Of a stretch of DNA of 64,000 bases, positions 50,565 to 60,068 are shown in pieces. The translations under genes and the position numbers were made by a program. The notes below the pieces were generated by a model. The model had not been told where the DNA came from and ran no database searches. It saw only the letters and a list, made by a program, of their open reading frames with translations. This stretch comes from Enterocloster lavalensis (GTDB lineage: Bacteria; Bacillota; Clostridia; Lachnospirales; Lachnospiraceae), in contig NZ_CABJCG010000012.1 of NCBI RefSeq assembly GCF_902364025.1, forward strand, positions 156,496-220,495, given 5' to 3'. Each line of letters starts with the position of its first letter. Position 1 is the first letter of the stretch.

Positions 50565-51811
50565 TATGTTCCCCTCTCTGATTCTGTTCTGAGCAATTCC
50601 TGCCTGTATGCCCCAATGGTTTTTCCCACGTTACGCTTGAACACCTTGCAGAAATACGTGGTATTGATATACCCGCAGCGGTCTGAAATATCCTTGACGG
50701 TGAGATTCTGATTCCGGCACAGCTCCTTCGCCCGGTCCATTCGCACCGCCGTCAGGTACTCCACAAATGTTCTTCCCGTCTTTTCTTTAAAAATATGGCT
50801 CAGGTAATAGGGACTGATGCCCACACTCTCCGCGCAGGCCATCAGGGAAATGTCCCGGATAAAATTGCTCTCAATATAGTGTTTGGCTGTTTCCACATAA
50901 TCTTTTATCTTATCGGCATTATCCGCCGGCAAATCCGGTCGGTCCTTGTGGTCTTCCCTGAGTTTTGCGATACTCTCCCGGTAGGAGCGCGGCATATCGG
51001 AAAAGGACGGGTAGACAGTTCCCACCCCATAGAGGCATTCCGATCCCGTGCGCTCCATAAGCGCCCGGGCGATGAGCTCCGCCAGCCCCGCGCACCAGCT
51101 TCTCTGCTCCTCACGATCTGAACGATCGGGAGCAAAGAGCAGCACAACGATTCCGTCGGATGTGACGGTGGCCAGAAAGCCACAGATACCGTCCAGTATA
51201 TTTCCTAACTCCCTATTCAGTTCCCTGGCCCCCATCCGGCCCGGCCTTTTGATGAGAAATGTCGCGATACATCCTCCGGAAAAAATCAGCCCATTGATGT
51301 CCAGGTAAACCTTAAAATGTTCCTCATCGCATTTTTCCGAAAATATCGACATCAAAATTTCACTGCCCAGATAAGGGTTCACCACTTGCAGCGCCGAATC
51401 CAGATTGCTCTGTCTGCTGTTTTTCTTCCGCTCAGCCTCCACAGCCCTGCACAGCTCCGAAATCGCCCGGATCTTCTCGTCCTGTTTGCCTGGTTTCAGG
51501 ATATATCCGTCGGTTTTCAGGTCAAGCGCTTTCTTCACATACTCAAAATCGCTGAACGCCGTATTGATGATAAAACGGGTTTTACAGCCCTTGCTGCGCA
51601 TAAGCTCAATCACCTCGATCCCGGACAATCCCGGCATCCGTATGTCCACCACTGCCAGGTCCGGCTCCAGACGTTCCAACAATTCCTTCAGCTCCACACC
51701 GTTTTCAGCCAGCCCGGTCACCTGGATGTGCGGAAAATTCTTTGCCACCAGCATCTCCAGGCTTTTGAGCACCAACGGCTCGTCGTCTGCAATCACCATT
51801 GTAAAATTCAT
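50564..51811 (-). CDS. AraC-type response regulator (YesN-like)
   Basis: A 415-residue regulator. The receiver domain has the phospho-acceptor Asp at about residue 56 (DLAVVDIRMPGLSG) and the late Lys (YILKPGKQ). A ~170-residue middle domain follows, then two AraC helix-turn-helix motifs (ISLMACAESVGISPYYLSHI, VKDISDRCGYINTTYFCKVF). It is paired with the histidine kinase 3 bases upstream and probably activates this operon. Confidence 0.94.
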   Translation of the reverse strand: MNFTMVIADDEPLVLKSLEMLVAKNFPHIQVTGLAENGVELKELLERLEPDLAVVDIRMPGLSGIEVIELMRSKGCKTRFIINTAFSDFEYVKKALDLKTDGYILKPGKQDEKIRAISELCRAVEAERKKNSRQSNLDSALQVVNPYLGSEILMSIFSEKCDEEHFKVYLDINGLIFSGGCIATFLIKRPGRMGARELNRELGNILDGICGFLATVTSDGIVVLLFAPDRSDREEQRSWCAGLAELIARALMERTGSECLYGVGTVYPSFSDMPRSYRESIAKLREDHKDRPDLPADNADKIKDYVETAKHYIESNFIRDISLMACAESVGISPYYLSHIFKEKTGRTFVEYLTAVRMDRAKELCRNQNLTVKDISDRCGYINTTYFCKVFKRNVGKTIGAYRQELLRTESERGT

Positions 51812-51814
51812 AGG

Positions 51815-53308
51815 TCACCCTTCCCGCTGAAGCAAAATCACAATTTTCAGTCCCGGATCCATCGTCTCTATTTCAAATTTTGCATGCCCGTTGTAAAACA
51901 GCTGGATTCTGTGATAAATATTCCGCAGCCCGATGTGCATGCCGGAGGATCCGTTATTTTCAAAATCCTCGTAGATCCGGCGGATCTGCTGGGGCGTCAT
52001 GCCCACTCCGTTGTCCCTTACCTCCATGCAGATATGATCTTCGGTCTGGAACACCCGGATCCACACGCAGCCGCCGCTCATTTTCATGGCAATCCCGTGC
52101 TGGATGGCGTTTTCCACAAGAGGCTGGAGAATCATGCAGGGCATCTTAAAATCAAGGCAGCGTTCGTCCACATCAAAGAAATAAGAGTACCTTCCTCCAT
52201 ACCGATATTCCTGAATGGCAACATAGTCCTTCAGATTTTCCATCTCTTTTTGCAGCGTCACGGTCTTGGAAATATTGTCCAGGTTATACCGCAAAAACGT
52301 GGCTGTGATCTCCATTAACTCCGCGCACTGGTCTGCATTTTCGATGCGCGCCAGGGAGGAAATCATATTCAGGGTATTGAACAGGAAATGGGGGTTAATT
52401 CTGGACTGCAGAAAATTCAGATGGCTTTTCTGAAGCTCGCTGTAAATGCGCAGGTTTTCAATCTCCAGGGCAGCCAGGCGCTCCTTAATATCGGCGTTTT
52501 CCTCAATCTTTCGCATCTGATCCCGGATAATCTCAATCATGTGGTTGAACGCCCCCGCAAACTCGTCGAACTCGTCATTGCTGCCCACCTGAATCGGTTC
52601 CGCCAGGGAAATATTCTCCCGCATGGAATTCACACCCGCCATCATTTTCCGGATGGAACCGGACACCTCACGGATCACCTTATACAGGTAAACACTGCAG
52701 ATGAGTCCCATCATAGCCATCAGCGCCAGCTGAAACGCAGCGGTGTATCTCTGCAGCCGGTCCAGGCGCGCTTCCATCGCTCTCAGAGTACCCAGCTTTG
52801 CTGTATAGGTATTTTGAAACCGCAGATTGACATAGCCGTACACCTCCTGCAGCTCACCGTACTGCTGTTCCAGAGAGGTGTAATCCGCGTCCCTGCGTTT
52901 CTGACCGTTTAAATATTCTCCCAGATTCTCCATCAAGCTTTCACTTTTTTCGATGTACGTCTTGACGGTGTTGCAGGCATCGGACAGCTCCCGTTCAAAG
53001 CGCTGCTCAAGCTGAGCCTCGATCCCGGTTATCTCCTCCCGGACATTACCCGTTCCCCTGTCATAGGCTTTCGCTCCATCCGCGGAGAGGTACAGGTAAG
53101 CCAGGTTGACGCTGTCATTGAGATCGTTGACCGCGGTTTCCAAACGGTTGACCGCCACCAGCTCCGAGGTGGCCCGGGAGTACCGGCTGGAAACATAAAA
53201 ATTTTCAAACAGACCGGACACCAGGAACACCAGCACGAAAAATCCCATAATGATATATCCCATGGCGTATTTTTTCGCCACCGTATTAAATAAGACGGAT
53301 TTTTTCAT
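51815..53308 (-). CDS. Sensor histidine kinase (YesM-like, HisKA_7TM-independent LytS/YesM type)
   Basis: A 497-residue membrane kinase. One helix at about 15-40, an extracytoplasmic coiled-coil-rich region (about 45-190), a second helix (about 195-215), HAMP, then the His_kinase domain with INPHFLFNTLNMIS (phospho-His) and an HATPase with DNGVGMT and LRNIYHRIQLFY. The start at 53308 overlaps the binding-protein stop (ATGA). It likely receives its signal from the adjacent lipoprotein. Confidence 0.94.
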   Translation of the reverse strand: MKKSVLFNTVAKKYAMGYIIMGFFVLVFLVSGLFENFYVSSRYSRATSELVAVNRLETAVNDLNDSVNLAYLYLSADGAKAYDRGTGNVREEITGIEAQLEQRFERELSDACNTVKTYIEKSESLMENLGEYLNGQKRRDADYTSLEQQYGELQEVYGYVNLRFQNTYTAKLGTLRAMEARLDRLQRYTAAFQLALMAMMGLICSVYLYKVIREVSGSIRKMMAGVNSMRENISLAEPIQVGSNDEFDEFAGAFNHMIEIIRDQMRKIEENADIKERLAALEIENLRIYSELQKSHLNFLQSRINPHFLFNTLNMISSLARIENADQCAELMEITATFLRYNLDNISKTVTLQKEMENLKDYVAIQEYRYGGRYSYFFDVDERCLDFKMPCMILQPLVENAIQHGIAMKMSGGCVWIRVFQTEDHICMEVRDNGVGMTPQQIRRIYEDFENNGSSGMHIGLRNIYHRIQLFYNGHAKFEIETMDPGLKIVILLQREG

Positions 53309-54261
53309 CGGCTGACCTCGTCGTAATGATCGGCGGACAGCCAATGGCAGTCCGTATAGATAACGCCGCCCGTGTAGCTGCCCTCCGATACATAATTTGC
53401 AATCTCCTCCACGATGCGGCGGCCCATCTGGTTCGTATCCTGTTTTACCACTCCCGCAAGCACACGGCTTTCCACCCCAGTGTACGCATCAAAGCCAACC
53501 ACAAAACGGTACTCCGTATCCGGCCCTGTGAAGGCATGGCTCAGCGTCTGTCCGCCTGTGCCTTCCAGGCACACCAGAATATCCGCCTCATCGGACAGGC
53601 TGTGGTACTGATTCATAAAGGTAAGCCCGTCGTAATGGCTGTAGTTCACGCTGGTGATCTCTATGCCGGGATACCCGGCGATCACATCCCGGAATCCCTC
53701 CAAACGCTGCTCCAGGTTTAAATAGCCGGGTTCCCCCGTCACCACCGCAGCCCTTGCCGTTCCGCCTGCCAGCCGGGCCAGGTTCTCGCCCAGCATTCTT
53801 CCGGCCTCATAATTGTCGGTTCCAATATACAAGTTGCAAGGAAAATCCCGAATCGCCGTATCCACGCAGATGATCTGAATTCCCTGGTTCTGCGCCTCCA
53901 GAAGCACCTGGCGGAAGGTTTCGTCCTCATTTCCCTGGATCACAATCACATCCACCCTGGCGGCCACCTGCTGCTTCAGGATATCCGTCATCTGGCTGAT
54001 ATTGTAATTGAGCTGGGGAATGCTGATCTGGATATCAATATTGTAAGATTCTCCCAGCTCTGCTTCCGCCTCCTCAATTCCCTCCCGGATCAGACTCCAG
54101 TATCCGTCGTCATTGTGGGGAAGAATAACCGATACCCTTGTGACCGGATACAGGGCTTCCTCCCTCCCGCCACAGCCCGAGAGCAAAATCGCCGCAAGGA
54201 GGAACGTCAGCGTCAAAAGCCCCAATGGACCGCCGCTGCCTCTTCTGTAATCTCTAAACAT
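53305..54261 (-). CDS. Periplasmic-binding-protein-like lipoprotein, signal partner of the kinase
   Basis: A 318-residue type I sugar-binding-fold protein. The signal peptide ends in ILLSGCGG (lipid-Cys about 30). The body (VSVILPHNDDGYWSLIREGI, VDVIVIQGNEDETFRQ, ICVDTAIRDF, IGTDNYEAGRMLGE) is LacI/RbsB-like. It lies between the ABC permease and the kinase, and a separate main binding protein exists. A signal-input role for YesM, as in similar three-component systems, is inferred. Confidence 0.88.
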   Translation of the reverse strand: MFRDYRRGSGGPLGLLTLTFLLAAILLSGCGGREEALYPVTRVSVILPHNDDGYWSLIREGIEEAEAELGESYNIDIQISIPQLNYNISQMTDILKQQVAARVDVIVIQGNEDETFRQVLLEAQNQGIQIICVDTAIRDFPCNLYIGTDNYEAGRMLGENLARLAGGTARAAVVTGEPGYLNLEQRLEGFRDVIAGYPGIEITSVNYSHYDGLTFMNQYHSLSDEADILVCLEGTGGQTLSHAFTGPDTEYRFVVGFDAYTGVESRVLAGVVKQDTNQMGRRIVEEIANYVSEGSYTGGVIYTDCHWLSADHYDEVSR

Positions 54262-54264
54262 TTC

Positions 54265-55260
54265 CTATTTTTTGGCGGAATACTTGCGCATATCCAGGGC
54301 CACCGCGACAATAATAATCAGCCCTTTTACGATAAACTGCCAGTAGGAACTCAGTCCCACAAAGGTAAGGCCATAGTTGATAACGCTGAAGATGATGACG
54401 CCGAGAAATGCGCCCGGCACATTTCCGATCCCTCCGGCGAAGGAGGCGCCTCCAATGATACAGCTTGCGATCGCGTCCATCTCATACCCCTCCGCAAACG
54501 CCGCGTTTGCGCTTCCGGTGCGGGCCGCCAGCATACAGCCTGCGAAGGCCGCCAAGGCGCCGGAGAGCATATAAACGAACATATCGATCTTAAACGCGTT
54601 GATACCTGCTACCTTTGCCGCCTCTCTGTTACCTCCGATCGCGTAGATATTTTTGCCGAGCGTTGTCATATTTAACAGCACGAATACAAATATCATAACA
54701 AGTAACGCTACAATTATCAAGTAAGAGATCCCCATAAAGGAGCCGGTTCCGAACTGTACAAAGGACTGCTTGTAGCCTGCCAACGGCTGGGAATTGTTCG
54801 GCGCTTTCTTCAAAAACAGCAGATTTCCTCCGTAGATAATCAACTGCATTCCCAATCCGGCGAGAAAGGCCGGAACCCGGAATTTTGAGATGATAATACC
54901 AGTGACTGCACCCACCATCAGGCCGGCTGCGACCGACACAAGCATGGGAACGATGATCGGCAGCTCCCCAAGCCCGGGCCAGAACTTCAGGTAATAGTCG
55001 GCCTGCTGCGCCAGCGTGCCTGCGATCACCGCACCCAGGCCGGCCAGACGGCCCACGGTCATATCCATACCGCCTGCAATGATCACCACCAGCATCCCCA
55101 TAGCCAGCAAAATCTTGGGCGCGCTCTGGATCAGCACATCGCTCAGCACCCTGGCTGACAGAAAGGACGGCGAGATAACCGCAATTATGACAATCATAAT
55201 CAACAGACAGATATATAAAATATTGTTAATCAAGAATTTTGAAATGTTTTCCGATTTCAT
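54265..55260 (-). CDS. Sugar ABC transporter permease (RbsC/MglC type)
   Basis: A 331-residue permease of about ten helices with the family stretches LAMGMLVVIIAGGMDMTVGR, FRVPAFLAGLGMQLI, NIYAIGGNREAAKVAGIN, and CIIGGASFAGGIGNVPGAFL. It overlaps the ATPase gene by 4 bases. It imports a monosaccharide or small glycoside. Confidence 0.94.
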   Translation of the reverse strand: MKSENISKFLINNILYICLLIMIVIIAVISPSFLSARVLSDVLIQSAPKILLAMGMLVVIIAGGMDMTVGRLAGLGAVIAGTLAQQADYYLKFWPGLGELPIIVPMLVSVAAGLMVGAVTGIIISKFRVPAFLAGLGMQLIIYGGNLLFLKKAPNNSQPLAGYKQSFVQFGTGSFMGISYLIIVALLVMIFVFVLLNMTTLGKNIYAIGGNREAAKVAGINAFKIDMFVYMLSGALAAFAGCMLAARTGSANAAFAEGYEMDAIASCIIGGASFAGGIGNVPGAFLGVIIFSVINYGLTFVGLSSYWQFIVKGLIIIVAVALDMRKYSAKK

Positions 55261-56816
55261 GGTTTCTCCTTTACATCTTCCGCGGTATAGGTGCTGGCCA
55301 GCAGCATGATTTTTTCATCCGATATCTCAGAGTGCTCGATGATTCCCGACATATGGCCCTCACACATCACCATAATCCGGTCCGACATGCCCATCAGCTC
55401 CGGCATCTCCGAGCTGATCATGATCACGCACTTCCCGTCCCGGGCCATTTCCTCCATCAATTCATAAATCTCATACTTTGCCCCCACATCGATTCCCCGG
55501 GTCGGTTCGTCCAGAATCAGGATATCCGGCTCCGACAACAGCCAGCGTCCCAGAAGCACCTTCTGCTGCGTCCCTCCGGACAGCGATTCCATGGACGTTT
55601 TCAGGGTTGGGGTCTTGACGGAGAGCATATCCACAAACCGTTTTGCCTCCCGTCCGCGCTTTTTCTTGTCCAGGAACAGGCCGTTTTTCCGGTATCGCCC
55701 GGGATTTACGTTCTGATCCACCACCAGCATGTTATCCACCACGGAGGCGCAGCCGATATTTCCCGTCTTTCTCCTGTCCTCTGTCAGCAGGGCCATTTTA
55801 TGTTTTATGGCATCCGCCGGGCAATGGTTGTAAACTTGTGTTCCATTTATGTAGAGTTTTCCGCTCTTGATTTCACCCAGACCAAAAATAGCTTCCATGA
55901 GTTCGCTTCTCTGGGAGCCCACCAGGCCACCGATCCCGAATATTTCTCCCCTGCGCACCGAAAAGCTCACATTCTGGAAGGAATGGGGACTTATGCTGGT
56001 CAGCCCCTCGACTCTCAAATAATCTTCGCTCCCGGGCTTGTGCGTCTTGGGCGGAAAGCGGTTATTCATCTCCCGGCCCACCATCCGGCTCACAATCGTA
56101 TCTGTAGTCATTTCCTTTGCCGGCCAGGTTCCCACCAGCTTTCCGTCTCTCATAATGGTAATTTCATCGGAAATCTGAAGAATCTCATCAATTTTGTGGG
56201 AGATGTAAATCACTGCGGCGCGCTCCTCTTTAAGCTGCCGGATGATTTTAAATAATATTTCCGTCTCCGTCTCGGTCAGGGAGGATGTGGGCTCATCCAT
56301 GATGATCACCTTGGCTCCGATGGACACCGCCCGGGCGATCTCCAACAGTTGGCAGTAGGAGGTGGAGAGTTCCGAGACCTTCTGTTTCGGGTCGATTTTG
56401 ATGCCGATCCGCTCAAATACCTCCTGTGTATCCCGGACCAGCCGCTCCCGGTCCACCCAGCGCACCCCCGCCCGCTTCTTGTAGGGCAGGCGGCCGAGAA
56501 AAATATTTTCACTGACATTCTGGGTCCGCACCGGATGCAGCTCCTGGTGGATCATGGATATTCCCAGATCCATGGCATTTCTGGGGTTTTCTATCTCCAC
56601 CTTCTCGCCACTTATCCTGATGGCCCCCGCATCCGGGGAATAGATTCCGTAAATGCACTTCATAAGAGTGGATTTACCTGCACCGTTCTCCCCCATAAGG
56701 GCGTGTACGGTGCCGGGCTTCACGCGCAGCGAAACGCCGTCCAGGGCCTTTACGCCGGGAAAGGTTTTCGTAATATCAACCGCTTCCAAAACATATTCCG
56801 CATTACTCATGTTCAT
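55257..56816 (-). CDS. Sugar ABC transporter ATPase with two NBDs (RbsA/MglA type)
   Basis: A 519-residue duplicated ATPase. NBD1: Walker A GENGAGKSTLMK, signature-like LSTSYCQLLEIARA, Walker B VIIMDEPTSSLTE. NBD2: degenerate Walker A (GGLVGSQRSELMEA), signature LSGGTQQKVLLGRWL, Walker B LILDEPTRGIDVGAK. This asymmetric layout is standard for the family. Confidence 0.95.
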   Translation of the reverse strand: MNMSNAEYVLEAVDITKTFPGVKALDGVSLRVKPGTVHALMGENGAGKSTLMKCIYGIYSPDAGAIRISGEKVEIENPRNAMDLGISMIHQELHPVRTQNVSENIFLGRLPYKKRAGVRWVDRERLVRDTQEVFERIGIKIDPKQKVSELSTSYCQLLEIARAVSIGAKVIIMDEPTSSLTETETEILFKIIRQLKEERAAVIYISHKIDEILQISDEITIMRDGKLVGTWPAKEMTTDTIVSRMVGREMNNRFPPKTHKPGSEDYLRVEGLTSISPHSFQNVSFSVRRGEIFGIGGLVGSQRSELMEAIFGLGEIKSGKLYINGTQVYNHCPADAIKHKMALLTEDRRKTGNIGCASVVDNMLVVDQNVNPGRYRKNGLFLDKKKRGREAKRFVDMLSVKTPTLKTSMESLSGGTQQKVLLGRWLLSEPDILILDEPTRGIDVGAKYEIYELMEEMARDGKCVIMISSEMPELMGMSDRIMVMCEGHMSGIIEHSEISDEKIMLLASTYTAEDVKEKP

Positions 56817-56829
56817 TTTCTCCTCTTAT

Positions 56830-56866
56830 CATAAAAGATCAGGCATAAGGAACCTGATCTTTTATG
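56830..56866 (-). terminator. Intercistronic hairpin between binding-protein and ATPase genes
   Basis: A perfect 14-bp stem (CATAAAAGATCAGG and its complement, 9-base loop) lies between the binding protein stop and the ATPase start. It probably lowers downstream expression or protects the upstream mRNA, giving excess binding protein. Confidence 0.7.
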
Positions 56867-56901
56867 GTTCATTGCCTCAGAACACAAACTGCCTGCAATT
56901 A

Positions 56902-58110
56902 TCAGAAGCTGGTATCGTTGATATCATAGCTTGCCTCTTCCACATTGTCCTTAGTGATGGAAATATAGTCGATCAGGATTTTGTGCCCTTCCACATGGAC
57001 TCCGTCTAATCCAATGCTCTCCGTAGTGACCGCCTCGCCCTTCTCCAGCAGGTACATCAGCTTGTAAATGGATTTGGCAAGCTTGACCGGATTGTTCAGG
57101 CTGGTCTCCAGAAGTGTTCCGTTCTTAATACTCTCGCAGCCGGCCACTGTGGCGTCCACGCCCACCACCGGAATGGTGTTGCTCTCATCTGTGAAATATC
57201 CATGGGCCTGAAGCGCCGCGATTGCGCCCAGAGCTTCATCGTCGTTATCCGCAAGAATGCAGTCGATATCGTCGCCGTAATTGGCAATCAGTGCCTCCAC
57301 GTTCGTCTGCGCCTCGGAACGGGAGAAATTGCATAGTACGCCGTTGATGGAATCCCCGCCTTTCACGCCCGTCACGTCGTCTCCGCCGATGTTTTTGCCC
57401 AGCTCATATCCCGCGCCCTCGATGGCGGCCAGACTGTAGGAGGAGCGGTTAATGGTATCGCTGAAGGTCTGCATTCCCTGAAGGAGTATGAAATCCACCT
57501 TACCGTTGCCGTTCCGGTCCCAATTCTCATGGGTATTAAAATACTCTACAATCGCATTTCCCATATTTTCGCCCGACTGGGTAGATACAGACGAGACGTA
57601 CCACAGATTTTCATTCTGGGCAAAGGCGTCGTCGCTGGGGCTTGTGGTATTTGCAAAAATAGCCACGATACCATTGTCCGTACAGGTCTTTGCAATAGAA
57701 TCGGCAGCCGGATTGTTAATGTTATTGATTACAAGATATTTGGGCTTCTGGGTCAAAAAATTGTTAAAATTGTTATCCTGGACCGTAATGTCATTCTGGC
57801 TGTCTGCGTCGCTGATTTTAATGGTTCCGTCGGCTGCCGCAACGTTGCCCAGACACTGGCGGGCATTGGCGATAAAGGTATCCGCAAAATTGTACCAGAT
57901 CACACCTGCCGTAGCCCCGCCCGCAGACTCCGTACCTGCCGCTGCCTCAGCGCCCCCTGACGTGCCGGCCGGGGACTCGGCTCCTGCGGTTCCGGCCGAC
58001 TCCGCTGTTTTCGCCGCTTCCGTAGCCGCCGTGTTGGAGGAGCCGCAGCCCGCGATCAATGCGGAAACCAGCCCCGCTGCCATCAGTGCCCCAAACATTC
58101 TTCGTTTCAT
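56902..58110 (-). CDS. Sugar ABC transporter substrate-binding lipoprotein
   Basis: A 402-residue type I binding protein. The lipoprotein signal ends LIAGCGSS (Cys about 20), followed by an Ala/Glu/Thr/Gly-rich low-complexity tether of about 45 residues. The fold shows VIWYNFADTFIANARQCLG, LVINNINNPAADSIAK, ILADNDDEALGAIAALQAHG and VPVVGVDATVAGCESI, as in galactose/xylose-type proteins. The start at 58110 follows GGGAGG. It is first in the seven-gene operon. Confidence 0.94.
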   Translation of the reverse strand: MKRRMFGALMAAGLVSALIAGCGSSNTAATEAAKTAESAGTAGAESPAGTSGGAEAAAGTESAGGATAGVIWYNFADTFIANARQCLGNVAAADGTIKISDADSQNDITVQDNNFNNFLTQKPKYLVINNINNPAADSIAKTCTDNGIVAIFANTTSPSDDAFAQNENLWYVSSVSTQSGENMGNAIVEYFNTHENWDRNGNGKVDFILLQGMQTFSDTINRSSYSLAAIEGAGYELGKNIGGDDVTGVKGGDSINGVLCNFSRSEAQTNVEALIANYGDDIDCILADNDDEALGAIAALQAHGYFTDESNTIPVVGVDATVAGCESIKNGTLLETSLNNPVKLAKSIYKLMYLLEKGEAVTTESIGLDGVHVEGHKILIDYISITKDNVEEASYDINDTSF

Positions 58111-58239
58111 TTTGTTACCTCCCTTTTGAGTGCTTGTTTTTATAATCTGAAAAAAGTATAGCACAGCGGGGTTGGGGCTTAAATTCAAGATACTTGCAGA
58201 CGGGGTTAAAATAATTGCGGTGAAGTCGGTGAAGGAATG

Positions 58240-58281
58240 AAACAAAAATGCACTTTTTTGCGAAACGCAAAAAAGTGCATT
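58240..58281 (-). terminator. Hairpin terminator upstream of the sugar operon
   Basis: Perfect 16-bp arms (AATGCACTTTTTTGCG and complement) with an AAA loop, followed on the minus strand by TTTTTGTTT. It would end transcripts from the minus-strand genes to its right and insulate the sugar operon. The sugar operon promoter probably lies in 58130-58200 (TGCTATACT near 58153), without a clear -35. Confidence 0.7.
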
Positions 58282-58425
58282 GAAAAGGGGTGTTGCAGCA
58301 CTAGATGGATGATCTTTACCGGAGCAACAACGCAGACCAGCCTTGGAATTTTTATATGCCGAAGAACAATTTATGAAATGCTTATCTATTGCGTCTAAAA
58401 CATTTTCGTCCGTTTCAAGAACCAT
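58282..58425 (-). pseudogene. Short ORF fragment, unrecognised
   Basis: The minus strand encodes MVLETDENVLDAIDKHFINC and about 28 further plausible residues, then runs into the terminator hairpin. There is no SD and no recognised domain. It looks like the start of a degraded gene. The remaining bases to 58520 are AT-rich with no other feature. Confidence 0.3.
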
Positions 58426-58520
58426 ATTTTAAAAAATGAAGGATGATAAAACCCGTTTATTTCATTCAATTCCATGACCATTTCCTACCTACGCTTCTCA
58501 AAAAAATTCTTATTAAAATA

Positions 58521-59216
58521 TCAAAAGCAAAACTCCTCCGTATTCTCAAACATTATCTCCACCCTGTCAACTTTCTTCACTGTATGATAATGCCCACAAT
58601 ACCACTTCTGGTAATCCAACCTGTCCTCAATCCCATCCAGCCACTCTTCCGTAGACTTATCCACCCTACTCTGATCAATCCCCTTCAGGAACACCTCCAC
58701 TGGCTCATATTTCAACGGCGTGGTATGGCTCAGCACAACATCCACCTTCCATCTCAGTTCATCCAGTTTCCGCTCCACATCCCTTTTAATTTCTTCCGAA
58801 GGCTGCTCATCCGGCCACCACCCATACCCATACATGAGCCGTATCATCTTATCCACACTATAAGCCCCGCCTATCACAATGGCTTTCTTCCCATCAAGTT
58901 CAAACACTTCCCCGTCCTTCGCAAACAGCAACTCCGGGTACTCTTCCTCATAATACACCTTACCACCGTGCCACATCTTTTCCTTATATGTCTCAATGGT
59001 ATACGGCCTCTGCTCATGATTTCCATGGATTGCAAATATTGTAATCGGCAACGATTCCAGCAGTTCCTTCTTCCTCAGGTCACGCCACCCACCACTAAAA
59101 TTTATCCCTGCATCTCCAAGTATGATCAATATATCCTCACGGCTTGTCCCAAACCGCTCGCAGAACCGCTCCACCCGTTCAAACCGCCCATGTGTATCCC
59201 CTGTTATGTATATCAC
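58521..59216 (-). CDS. Metallophosphoesterase
   Basis: A 231-residue calcineurin-like phosphoesterase: YITGDTHGRF (Asp, His), ILGDAGINF (Asp), AIHGNHEQRP (Asn, His), VVLSHTTP and WYCGHYHTVK. I place the start at GTG 59216, just before the first strand, with AAAGGA about 10 bases upstream; the frame extends to 59267. This is a phage- and mobile-element-common type. Lower GC than the core genes. Confidence 0.82.
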   Translation of the reverse strand: MIYITGDTHGRFERVERFCERFGTSREDILIILGDAGINFSGGWRDLRKKELLESLPITIFAIHGNHEQRPYTIETYKEKMWHGGKVYYEEEYPELLFAKDGEVFELDGKKAIVIGGAYSVDKMIRLMYGYGWWPDEQPSEEIKRDVERKLDELRWKVDVVLSHTTPLKYEPVEVFLKGIDQSRVDKSTEEWLDGIEDRLDYQKWYCGHYHTVKKVDRVEIMFENTEEFCF

Positions 59217-59297
59217 AATCCTTCTATCCTTTCCAGGTGCCACCCCTCTGGCAGACAGCCATACCATACGATCCCTGCTTTCTTCCGCATTACAGAC

Positions 59298-59915
59298 CTA
59301 CTCAATATCTTTATATGTCACTTTATAGTGAGCAATGAATTTTCCTCCTGCAATATTTTCCATCTCAGGGTGCAAATTTATTAACCATTCATAATTCTCA
59401 TCATCTTTATCTTTTAATTGATTCAAAAAAGCCTGATACTCACTTGGCTCTTTTCCAATAAATGTTGCACCTAATTTTTGAAACAATCCCAAACTTGGTT
59501 CATTATTTGAATAAATTCGCGCCAGAAAATAATCTATCTTGCTTATACTAGATACTTGACGCATAAATAATCGCAAAGCATCATATGCCACCCCCTGTCT
59601 CTGATATCTTCGAACAACGTCACACCCTAGTTCCGGAGTCTTGGAATTGAGTTCACGCAATGTAATATTTCCTACATAGGCACCGTCTTCCCTCAATATA
59701 ATTGAAACACGAATAGCGTCTTCATTTTGTTCTTCCACCCATATCTTTTCAAAATATTTTCTGAACATGTTCTCTTCCATCCGACCCTTTATTATAGATA
59801 TTTCAGAAAATAGATTATAATAAACTTCTTTGTCCTCCGAAAGTTGTTTTCTCAACAGATATTGCTCGTTTTCTGCAAGTACATTTTTGTCATTAAAATA
59901 ATATGATTTATCCAT
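59298..59915 (-). CDS. GNAT-family N-acetyltransferase
   Basis: A 205-residue acetyltransferase of the RimJ/RimL-like branch: YVGNITLRELNSKTPELGCD, VVRRYQRQGVAYDALRLF (acetyl-CoA site), and IYSNNEPSLGLFQKLGATF. It is strongly AT-rich with Lys/Asn/Ile codons, unlike its neighbours, and is a likely recent acquisition. Confidence 0.85.
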   Translation of the reverse strand: MDKSYYFNDKNVLAENEQYLLRKQLSEDKEVYYNLFSEISIIKGRMEENMFRKYFEKIWVEEQNEDAIRVSIILREDGAYVGNITLRELNSKTPELGCDVVRRYQRQGVAYDALRLFMRQVSSISKIDYFLARIYSNNEPSLGLFQKLGATFIGKEPSEYQAFLNQLKDKDDENYEWLINLHPEMENIAGGKFIAHYKVTYKDIE

Positions 59916-59987
59916 AACTCTCCCCCTTCTGCTTCTCTACTCTGTACATACTAAACTATTTTACCATACCAAAACAAATGTTTACAA

Positions 59988-60019
59988 CGCAAAAGACGCC
60001 CACTTTCGGAGCGTCTTTT
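59988..60019 (-). terminator. Terminator of the purine operon
   Basis: Arms AAAAGACGC and GCGTCTTTT, 11-base loop, T run on the minus strand, about 50 bases past purD. Confidence 0.75.
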
Positions 60020-60068
60020 AAGGCTTTTACTATATGACATTATTTGTCCTGACTGACACAACTTGACA

